Positions 27,601-39,600 of a DNA stretch of 64,000 nt are shown in pieces. The notes under the pieces were generated by a model. The model searched no databases. It was given only the letters and a program-made list of their open reading frames with translations, and was not told the DNA's origin. Positions within the stretch are counted from its first letter, which is position 1. Each line of letters starts with the position of its first letter. Position numbers and translations under genes: made by a program. Source of the stretch: Telmatactis stephensoni. Its lineage: Eukaryota; Cnidaria; Anthozoa; Actiniaria; Isophelliidae. The DNA lies in NCBI GenBank assembly GCA_029948255.1, contig JALIZF010001681.1, positions 516,410 through 580,409 of the forward strand, read 5' to 3'.

Positions 27601-30600
27601 CCACGGGTGATAATTTCTTCAGTTGTTGATTGGAGCAATATTTCTCCTCCACCAATCGACGAGTCAAAGTTAGTTTTATCATCAGGTGAACTTAGTATTT
27701 CGAGTTCCCTGTCTTCCATGTCTGGTGCAAGACGAAGTAGAACTGTTATCATCCATCGTATCATGGTACTGTGAATTAAGGATACCTGAAGATAATATTA
27801 ACAATGCATTAGTATCATCGTTATCATTAACATCACCACAAAATTGTTTTCATCGTAAATAAGTCTTGGTCCAATGAAATACAAACCCATTGGCCAGAGG
27901 ACATGTAACGCATCTTTGTTTTGTTTTGTTTTGTTTTGTTTCTTTTTTGTTTTTGTTTTTGTTTTCTTTTATTGTTGTTGTTGTTGTTGTTGTTGTTGTT
28001 TTAGTTCATTGAGCGTATTTGAATATTAAATATTTTCGGAAATTACTTTGCAATTTTCTTCTTTTTAAACAAAATAATTATACTAATGTTGTAGTTATAG
28101 CTATAAATAGAGATATTTACATTGACAACAAGAGAGCAGGATACAAAAATGCAGTGTATTTTAAGATATGTGTAACTGAGTCAGAAGAGTCTGTTACACA
28201 GGAAGCGCGCTCATTTCAAACATGCTTCTCCAAACACTTCTCCGTGTTCTGAACATTTCTGCGTGCTCTAAATCTGGACACAGCGCGCGCATCTTTTGTC
28301 TTCAATACAATTACACACCAGTATAATAAACTCAATTATCGGTAATGGTATTTCCAACTCGTTTATCAAAAAAACCCTACAATATCGAACACAAACCCCT
28401 GTCCTTGAATGTGTTTTAGGGCCAATTTCTATCGCTAATTAGTTCGACTGTACTTAATACATACTTTTTGTACAATTTTGCCATCTTCGTTATCAATGCT
28501 ATTATTTGCCCCTGTCAGCCATTTAGCCATCTTGAGAACCATCTCTTGAACCTCGACCTTTTTCTCTGGGTCTCCAGCCAATCGTTCGCCCTCTTTTTGG
28601 GTGGAACCAATTACTAGTATAGTTGCATTCAGGTGGTCAGTCCAATCGTTACCAATGAGCTCAGCTAGTTTTATCCATTCTGAATCTTGTATCATTTCAC
28701 CGCCATGGAGTACAGCGTCTAGTTTATTACTCCTGTAGTGATAAGTGGAGAGGTTTCATTGATATGCAGGAAAGAGGACAAAAATATCCTCACCCTTCCC
28801 AGGGGTAGGACCTGCGATGCAAGATTATCCATTTTTAAGCCGGTGAAATGTGTAAATCAAGGTTTCATTACGTTAAAAAACGCAACCCCAATCAGTTGGA
28901 CTATAAAAGTACTCTACAAAATCCACTGCAAAACTGGATTATTTATTGTTTTGGACAAGTTCAGGCTGTTGTATTGTATTGTATTGTATTGTATTGTATT
29001 GTATTGTATTGTATTGTATTGTATTGTATTGTATTGTATTGTATTGTATTGTATTGTATTGTATTGTATTGTATTGTATTGTATTGTATTGTATTGTATT
29101 GTATTGTATTGTATTGTATTGTATTGTATTGTATTGTATTGTATTGTATTGTATTGTATTGTATTGTATTGTATTGTATTGTATTGTATTGTATTGTATT
29201 GTATTGTATTGTATTGTATTGTATTGTATTGTATTGTATTGTATTGTATTGTATTGTATTGTATTGTATTGTATTGTATTGTATTGTATTGTATTGTATT
29301 GTATTGTATTGTATTGTATTGTATTGTATTGTATTGTATTGTATTGTATTGTATTGTATTGTATTGTATTGTATTGTATTGTATTGTATTGTATTGTATT
29401 GTATTGTATTGTATTGTATTGTATTGTATTGTATTGTATTGTATTGTATTGTATTGTATTGTATTGTATTGTATTGTATCCCACACCATAGAAAATACAG
29501 CCAATCAGAATGCAGGAAAGCCTGTTGTATATTTCGTCAGTATTCCACTCTTCCTTCCCATCATGCATTTGTATTTTCTATGGTGTGGGATAAAATAGTT
29601 ATACAATGCTTTCTCGTGGCACACCATGGAATATCCCACTTGTCACTTGTATTTTCTTTGTATACACACTCACCTAAGACTCATGTGTACACATTAGAAA
29701 ATACAAGTGATGTGTGGGATATTCCATGGTATGCCACTCTAAAGCATTGTATAACTACTATGTATTGTATTGTGTTATGTTGTGTTGAGTTGTTTGTGTT
29801 GTGTTGTGTTATGTTTCTGCTGTACTGCGCTGTACTGTGCTGTGCTGTGCTATTCTGTGCTGTGTTGTTGTGTTGTGCTGTTTTGTGTTGTGCTGAGCTG
29901 TTTTGTATTGTGCTATGTGTGACTGAAATATGCTGTGCAGTCCTCTACTAAATTGTGTTTATTTCCCAGTCTAACACCTGTGATCCCACGAAACAATTCT
30001 ATAAGAAGTACACCACCCAACACCCCCCCCCCTCTCGAGAAAACCCTTACCAAATGCAGTGGAGCGCATTAGTGAAGTTCTACATTCCTCTACGTTACAG
30101 TGAAACTCACCAGGTTTCTATTGGATTCACCAAATCAATGATTCCCTTTGCTACACCGTTCTCTCCTATCGTTCGTACATGAAACTGTTGGTGTAGTTTA
30201 TCGACCTCTTGGTTCAATATTTTCATCTCATCATGCTGAGGCCATCGTTCACCAGAAAGAGTTTGGTGACGACCAAAAACCTACAAAGTTTTAGGAGAAT
30301 ATTGTTACAATAAATTGAACTTCAATAAGACAGCCACCATGGTTGTATGAAATGGTTGTACATTTGAGGAACCATTTACATTTTTAACGGTAAATTACAA
30401 GGTAATCGTGTTACAGAGGGTGGTCTCCTAATAGAGATGGTCACTCATGGAGGTTCCACTCAAATTGGGGGAGGGGTGATAGAGGATGGTCCCTAAATTA
30501 TTCGCTTACCGGTACATGTATACAATAATTGGTATATTACGCGCGTCCTGATTGGTTGAGAACCGTGCGTAATTAAAGTACAGACCAACTGATGACGTCA

Positions 30601-33600
30601 CAGAATATAACACTCTGATTGGTTGAAATATTTTAAAACTAAACATTATATAAAGGAATAAATTCCATTTTCCGTCCGTCTGTACTCTAAGAGTACACTG
30701 TGGAGGCAGAAGACGTCAAAATGTGGTAAGTTAGCCAGGCGACTTCGTACATTTTTGTTCTCGATGCATTCAGTTGGCATCATCTCATCTAGCCTGCGTA
30801 GCGGCGTAAGGGGAGGGGGAAGAAAGGGGATTGGGGAGAGGAAGAAGAGGGAACGCATTCCCTCTCCTTCCTCTCCCCAATCCCCCCTCTCCTCCCTTCC
30901 CTCTCCCCAATCCCCTTACGCCGCTACGCAGGCTACATCTCATCGTGCATTTATTAGAGTAAAGACACAAGGGAAAACGGAATCTGTTTGTAAAAGAATA
31001 CCTTCATAGCAACATCTGTCCATTTATCTACTTGTTTGTTCATCTTGGACAGTTCATCTTCCCTGGCAAGCAACACTTCACCAGTAAAGCGTTCTGCTTC
31101 TTCGTTAAACGTTTCTTCCCAGAACTTGAGATCTTCGTGTAGTTTATTTATAAACTGTTGAGTTGGTAGAGTGACGCTGCCATCGTCATAACTTTATCAA
31201 AGACAAAATAATTTTATTACTTTAATTGAACCTCTTTAACGCGGATATCGCAACGGTTTCCGTATGAGTGGAAAACGGACCCCGTTGTAATGTAACCGTA
31301 TTGTGACGTAAGTGTAAATCAGTGCCGTGGTGCGAACCGTGCCGTGAATGTGCCGTTTTCCCAATTATACGAAAATTGCTCGTTCGTTCCGTATCTTTAC
31401 AGAGGCAAACAGATCAGTCAAAGGTATCAAAGGCATACGAGTTTACTGTAGTTTCTCTGCCGTCAATGCAGTAGATAAATGAAAATTGCAAATCAAAAGA
31501 ATAACTTACTTGATAATCTTTTCGAATTCTGTCTTCCATCGCGCCCATTGATCAACAAGCTTTTTCAACTGAAAAAAATAAATAATAAAATAAATAAATG
31601 AACAAATAAAAGAATAAATTAATTAATTAATTTAGCTAAACCTTTCTTGAACTATTTCCAAAACATTGGTGAAATACTGTGCAAGATCGAGATATTGACT
31701 CCAAAATGGCAACCTCGTCTGCTCTTAAAAGAAAATCTTTCACGGTAATCAGAGAAAAACCGTTTGAACATCAGTACTTATCTACATCAAACGTATACTA
31801 TAAAGCACCTTTGTTCTCGTTTTATCTTCAGAAACTTCTAACTCTTTGTTAAACTGATCAGCTTTTTCTCGCCAAAGTTGGACGTGCTGTGTTAAAGACT
31901 CCAACTACAAAGAAAAGTTGACGTTTAGCTTTTCGGTAAATGGGATGAAAGTAGAAAGGAAGAGAGGGAAGAAGGAGGGAGGGAGGGAGGGAGGGAGGGA
32001 GGGAGGGAGGGAGGGAGGGAGGGAGGGAGGGAGGGAGGGAGGAAGGAAGGAAGGGAGGGAGGGAGGGAGGAAGAAAGGAGGGAGGGAGGGATGGAAAAGA
32101 AAATAAATAAATGAAATGGAAATAGAAGAATAAAAAGGATTATGAATTTCACCAACCTGTATGCTGTCTTGTTCACTTAAAAATATAGCAAAGTGTCTAG
32201 TAAGTCTGGCCCAAGCTTTCTCACACAGGTGTAACTTTTTAGCTGTATTTAGTGAGTGTCTGTCAGTAACTTTCATAGCAAGTGTGTACGCTGCACTGCC
32301 CCATAGGTCTCTTTCTTCTGTCAATTTCCCTGAAAACATAAGTTGAAACATTAAGCAGAGAAATGTCTTGACAGAACGTTTGAGATCGGTTTAGGATTGA
32401 GGTACGGTCACATGCAATATTATATAATAACGCGCGCTCTCATTGGCCAAAGGAAGCGTATACTGCGAACTCTAATTCTGCACACAGCACGCGCGCGCAC
32501 TTTTCAAATTTTTGGTCAACGTAAATGAATACTGAATATGCTTGAAAACAATGTTGTATTTTTTAAAGGAAATAGAAAATGTGCCTGCTGTGTTGTGTCA
32601 ATCATGTTCTCATCAATCCCCACGTACTCTAAATCTGCACATAGCACGCGCGGGCGTTTTCTATTTCTTCATTTGAGCACTGGTGACGTCGCAAGTGTTA
32701 CATTTGACCTGACGTGACATCAAATGAAAATGATCCATTCCTATTGTGTGTAGCTTTGACTTACCGACTTGCGTTTCCAGTCTTTTTCTTTGGAGTTCGT
32801 ACAAATCATGATATTCTGTTAACAAACTAATCAAACACACAGTTCTGTAAGAAAACGTTACGTGACTTTTTAAGGGTGTACGTACACCTCTTACCTAGCG
32901 TTTTTGTCGGATTCAAGAAGCGCTTCTTCGAGCTGAAGACAAAAAGGAAATACATTCAACAGTAAGTACGCGTCTTGAGTTATCCGAGCCTCCTCCGCAG
33001 GCAACACTGTTTGCTCAGTGTCGGGCGTTGGGCTTCCTGTTTAGGTGAAATGCGAGAAGGGATGAGAAGAGTGGGGAGAGAAGGGGGAACCGCTACAAAG
33101 GAAGCCCAAGGAGGAATAATAAGGAGTTGCCTGCGGAGAAGGCTAGAGTTATCCCTGGTTCTTAGAATTTTTGTCGTTGGTAATAGTTATGTCGTCTGAT
33201 TGAAAAGTCTATAAGCCTTAGCGGTTTTCGAAAAATAAAATCATCGTCTAGTCGTCGCCTCTACACGACTTGAAGAAGAAAACACAATCAAATAGACGAG
33301 AAACCGTTTTACAGGATAACGAGAATTAAGGCCCGGTGCGACTTTTCTACGCTGAACAGCCGCAATTTCGCCGTGTGTCCACCCCTGCATGGAATTCAGC
33401 TCACCGTTACAGCAAAAGGTTCTGAAGTAGAACACGATTCTACCCCTGTAACGGTTCTGCGCAATTCATGCAGAGCTGTGAAGGTGCACCGTGTTTCCGG
33501 ACCCATAGACCTCAAATTAAGGCGTGGTGCATCAAATCCAGTATAGGACTCACCTCTTTTTGGGCTTCAATAGCTTGTTCGGTGACCTCTCTATCGTGTG

Positions 33601-36600
33601 CTTTGACTGAAGCCAACTCACTGAAAAAAGCAATGCGTTAGATATTATGATATAAACGTTCTATTCAAATCAACACGTGAATTTAAATGACAATTGAAAG
33701 ACATACTGTACCTTGTAAGTGCACTAATAGAAGCCTTAAACCTCACTAGCTCTTCTGTTAAACGTCTAGGAGTAAAGACATTCAAAAATACAAAACTTAA
33801 ACAGTGAAACCTCCATTAAGGAAACACCACTGGGAACAGCCAAAGTATCTCATTAATGGAGGTTCCCCTCAGAAAAGGTTAAAGCACTATGGACATAACA
33901 ATTTTTTCGATTTTGGAATCTGAAAAAGTGACCCTTAATGAAGGTCACCCTTAAATTGAAGTGTCCCAAAGTTGAAGCTCAGTTGTACACGACTGACAAA
34001 CAAACACGAACATCGTGCGAGCGATTCTTTCACAATGCTTATAGAACATCTCCTCAAGATTGGCAGGCAGCTCAAATTCGGTCTGAGCCTCGCTTTGAAC
34101 CCAGTTTTTAAACTTTTAGGCTACAAATTCAGAATAAAACATCATTTTTCAAAATCGCTATTTGAAGTGTTTTAGTTATAAAAACTTTCATATTTTAAAT
34201 AATGGTAAAAATATTTTTTTCTTCTTGGCCCGTGAACGGCCCGTTACAGTGGCGTAGCGAGGGGGGAGCCAGGGGGGAATTGCGCCCCCCCCCCTAAAAT
34301 TTTGGACTTAAGCCTTCATCTGAAGGATGATGTCAATGACATCATTTTAAAGTTTTACTTTTAATTCAATTCACAATATTCAAATGTTATCTCAAGTATA
34401 CTCTGCACTTGGACGAAGTTTTGCTTTTGTTCCAAAACATTCTTCCTGGGGAAATTAGGAAATTAGCATATTTTGGCGGGAACCGGACCTTGAAATTTAA
34501 AATTTAACCTTTCCATTGACTGCCCCCCCCCCCTTTTGCCCCCCCCCCCCCTTTTGCTCGGGCCTCGCTACGCCTCTGGCCCGTTATTTAAACTGCGTTA
34601 GCAGCCTCGAGAAAATTGTCTATGGCATAAACGAAAAACCGGAAATATACAACATTGAAGCTGCATTAACTACTTAAAGAAGTCATCAAACCTTTGAACA
34701 TCAACTGTTGCCTACCTGTCTAGTGCTCTCTGTGCAATAACTTCTTGGTGCAAACTGAAAAAGAAATTCAGTCATGAACGTCACTGCTAAAGCTCGTGTC
34801 ACCCAATTAGAAAGCATTGGTCAATCAAAAACCTTGGCATGTGACAATAGGCAAAAAGACAAAGTTCGTGCCACCAAAAAGGTGTGGTCAAGCAAAAACC
34901 ATAGTGGTAATGTAATGTACCTTTTGACTTGTCTTGGTATTCGGTCAAGAAGTTGACTATAACGTTTTCTAATGTTTGCTAACAGTTCACCTCTCTCTGC
35001 ACACTCCACTGTAACCTAGGTAGTAGGAAACAAAAGAGAGTTTTATGAATTGATTGAGAGGCAAGAAGTCATTGCACCCTTGCATCCTGAATGTTGGTCC
35101 AGTCAAGACATGAGCCCTGACCTGTCACACAAAAGACCCATGCTTATAACCAACTGAGGACATCCAGATGGTCTCCACTTGTATACTTAAAGACTGCTAG
35201 CGAGTGAACTAGTTTGGGCTATGTCGGTGTATAATTATAAAATATAGCAAGGGATGAATGGAAACTTGTAACACCTCAAAAAAAGGAGATAACTAACTGA
35301 CGTTTTGAGCCTATACACATACTTATATATATGTACTTTGAGCCTGTATACTTATTAAAGACTGCTAGCGAGTGAACTAGTTTGGGCTCCTCCTTCGGTG
35401 TATAAAATACAACAAGGTATGAATGGAAACTTGTAACACCATAAAAAAGGAGATAACTTACTGACGTTTTGAGCCTTAGCCCTTACTCCAATGATGTGCT
35501 AAGGCTTGAAACGTCAGTAAGTTATCTCCTTTTCTACATGTATGCTTATGTAACTAATAAAAAGGATTTTACCTGTCTGATGATCTCATTGAAACAAACA
35601 TTATAGATGTTCTGTTCTTTCTTGACAATTTCCAGTAGATTGTGGATCTACAAGTACAAATGTTGTTTACAATTTCTTTACTACATGTAAGTAATATCAT
35701 TGACTAAGTGAATATTCAGCCTTCCTTTTACATGTATAAGTTGATTTGTACAAGAAGTTTGATTAAATTCCCAAGGCCAAGGGGAAGGGGGGGGGGGTCA
35801 CTCATATTTTAGACAGGGATAATCATTGCGAGTTTTCATTTTTCAGTGAGGTTTTATATATACCTGTGTAGGTCCTGTGAGTTCTTTATCACTGTCATCC
35901 ACACCTGCGCGATTAAGCAATGAATCCATTGTGTGCTGTCAATCAAAGATAATGAAGCATTATGAACAGAGTATCAACTTCTCTGACTTCTTAATCCTTA
36001 AGCATCACTGTGTAATATATATATAATGTGCCATATATGTAATTACATGTACCTTTAGTTTCAACACTTCACCTCTACCAGATGGCTTCCTGTAAGACAA
36101 AATTACATGACAGTACATTGTATGCATCACAATTGTTATTTATATATATGATTTCTATTATGGGAACAACAAAATTAGATACAGTATTTCACTTGACTGT
36201 GAAACACCATTGTCATAAATGATGTGTCTTGTCCTGCATGTCCCAAGGTTGTGACAATGTTTCTCATGGTTTTGCACAATCTATTTCATGATTTTCATAC
36301 ATTTTTCACAATCCAGCTGTTTCACGTGTTTTTCTCATGGTTTTTTCGTGACTTTTTCACAATCACACATCTTTCACACCTTTTTGTCATGATCTGCTGT
36401 ATGTGCCTGTGCTATACTTACATGGATGGGAATATTGTGAGATGTTCTTCATGGTCTTGGATATGTGTAGTATATTTACTGTTTAACGAAAAAGAAATTA
36501 TATTCAAATGTACGAACTATAAATAATAAAATAACTGTTTATTTAGTGTCCAATGTCTTCTAGCGCTTGTGCACTAACTGGGGGACACTGTACTCTCTCT

Positions 36601-39600
36601 CTCTCTCACACACACATACACTACCACTTCCTCCTCATATTCTATATGCATGCATACAACGCTCAGCTCACTAGTCCACTTTTAACGAGAGAGGAAAACC
36701 AGAGGGCACAGAGAAAAAACCTTGAAGCAAGGAAGAGGATGAACTAACAAACTTAAGCCACATGTGATGCCCTGTCCAGGAACCTGGGACCACAGAGGTG
36801 ACAGATTGGCACTTTTAACTGCTCAGCCACCCTTGCTTCCCTATCTAAATATACACTCATAATAAACCACCCTAGTTCCCAATGACAGGTGTTATAGGGG
36901 CTGCCACCAATAATTCCCCAAAAATGCAGACAACTGTACACTTACTCATCATGAAACTCTAGTCCAAGTACACCAGGGTTTTTGGCAATATGATACTCAG
37001 CAGGTACCAGTGAGTCAGGGATTTGAGAAGGGTCTTCTTCCTTCTGTAAAACAAACCAAATTACGGTGAATTCCCTCAATGTGGACACCCATGTAAGGCG
37101 GACACATCTCTCAGGAAGACACATTTGCCTGGTCCTGTCCTTCTAAATTGCCCTTACCACCGTGTGCATAATTACGCATCCAGCCAGACTAAAGTCTCGA
37201 TTGGGATTTGGTCAATGGGCTACTGGGAAGCCAGCAAAGTGTACAGACATTGTATAGAAAACTCTGCCTCTGTCTGGATTTTTAGTAGCCTATTGACCAA
37301 ATTCCCAATCGGGACTTTAGTCTGGCTGGATGCGTAGTTTTGCACATGGTAGTAATATATCCACTGAATACTGTGAAAATGTCAAAATATGCCATACTAT
37401 GGGGCACCCTCATACCATACTGTCAGATAATGTCGCTGTTGCAACAAAGCATTTCTATTCATATACTGTGACATAACATTATCATGTTGCTTAGTTTTGA
37501 CAGTCATATGCACTCTATGAAAGATAACGAAAAAAGATAAAGATAATAAATAGGAGATTCTTACAAATTTTTACATGTATATGCAAATTTAATGAATGGC
37601 ATAATGTGACACTTTCACAGTATTGTGCAATGATGGGGATTTTTACAGCCAAACACAGTTGTTTCAGTAATTTTTGAATTAAGAGGCTGGCTTTGAAAAA
37701 CAGGAGGTTGTTTGCCAAAAAGTAAAATGTGGAATCCATTGTAAACTGCCAGACATGTAACTAATGACCTATTTATGAATTCATTTTCACTCTGGAAGAT
37801 GTAAAGCACTCGAAAAGCAAGAGAAACACTCGGCTACGCCTCGTGTTCCTAAGCTTGCTTTTCTCTTGCTCTACATCTTCCATCGTGTTTATATCATAGT
37901 ACAGAGACATGCGCACGCGTTTTTTATTCCTTAAATATAACATGCTTTCTCGTTCTTTTATGTACTTACAGTGGTTTCCTGCTCTGTAATAAAGGATTCT
38001 TGCTTGTCATCTTTGATTCCAAGCTCTCTGATTTGTTTTTCTACTGATGCAGGTAGTTTAGTGATGGTTTTTCTATCTGTTGAATCTGTTTTGTCTTTAC
38101 AGGTATGATTGACAACATCATATAGAAATGATATATCCCTAAAGAATAGTTATTCAGTGTTATTCATTAATTTTTGTAAATATTTCAAAGCAGTAGCCAT
38201 AAGCAAGAAAGCAAATCATGACCTGATTTACAACATTTCAATCATTATAACAAAGCACTTTTTATATGAAATTATACAAAAAAGTGTACTTTGACATAGA
38301 GTGGATTTCGTACGACTTTGAAAAACTATGGCACAGTCAAGGTACGGCATGGCACGGCCACGGCACGGAACCTTCGCCTGCTGATGTCTTGGCAAATTTG
38401 TAAAGAAATCAGCAGGCGAGGTTCTGTACCGTGGTCATGCCATGCCATGACCGTGCCATAGTTTTTCAAAGTCATACGAAATCCACTCTGTTACACAGTG
38501 CCTGAATGTTTTCATTGGTCAATATTTTCATTTTACCAATAAAAATGTTAGAGTTTGCACAGTATAACATGGACTTTTCACAGTCACATAAAAACTGCAT
38601 CCTGTACTGGAGCACAGCCTTCAAAGGTGAATCTACTTAGTGACATGGTAGAGTAGAGCTGTGAAAATGACTGTGAAAATGGCATAGTAGTGGCACAGTA
38701 CAGTTACGGCAGGAATGTTTATAGACATCAGGGCATTACAGCAGATTTTGTATGACTGTGATAACAGCATGGCTATGGCAAGAAATTTGAATGTTTTTAT
38801 AGATATCGCAGTACTGACACAGTCATATCATAGTGCTGTCTGTTTCACACTCACTGGAAAACTGCTCTAAAAATGTTGTTTACATGTATCATTTACCGTC
38901 CTGCCCCACATAAACATGGTGGCTGTTCTGTTAAATGTTTTAGTTTCTCTCTTCCTTTGGGGTAATTCCATATATTGTCCGGTCTTCTCCTTGCTGGTGG
39001 GGCAACCCCATTCTATAATCAAGTCACCAAATCAATCATAATTATACTTAAGACATATGAACTTACATTCTGACAGACATCATCTATGACAGACACTGTT
39101 TCCTGATGTATTCTATTGACTATTAAATTCATTTCACTATTAAAAATGACATGTCAGCTCTTCAAGGCAAACAGCTAATTACTATTTTAAGGATAGAGAA
39201 GAATTCTATCATAATTCTTTATTACTGTTAATTTATAACTTTACAAATGTTCATTATACATAAGCTTAAATTACGCTATACAAAAGCACAATCTAATGTA
39301 CAAAACGTCACACAATACCTCAATTGGTTTTAACTTCTTATGCTTTGAAGAAGGGCCGAGTTGCTCTCTTGTAGGCGGTGTAGGCACATGAGTAAGGCTG
39401 TTCAAAATGTCCACAGGAATAAAGTCATTATTTGCAGAGGTTAGAAATGTTTGATCTCTTTCAAGTCCTTCATCTTGGGTCGGCTCATATCTCTCTATAG
39501 CGGTTTCCTGTGTATTGGGTTTTCCTTCTAAAATAGGTAAAACACAAGGCGAACTTGGTGTCTTTGTTTGTTTGAGTTTACGAGGCGTTTTGTTGACTAC

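Noticed and set aside
28738..29951. Open frames of 180-370 codons on both strands
   Set aside because: They are translations of the TATTG pentamer array (LYCIVLYCIV and QYNTIQYNTI repeats), open in every frame because the pentamer contains no stop.
31905..32176. Pro/Ser- and Gly/Arg/Glu-rich frames next to AXDND1 exon 14
   Set aside because: The GGGA microsatellite extends the exon's frame into the intron. The exon itself stops at a good donor at 32157.
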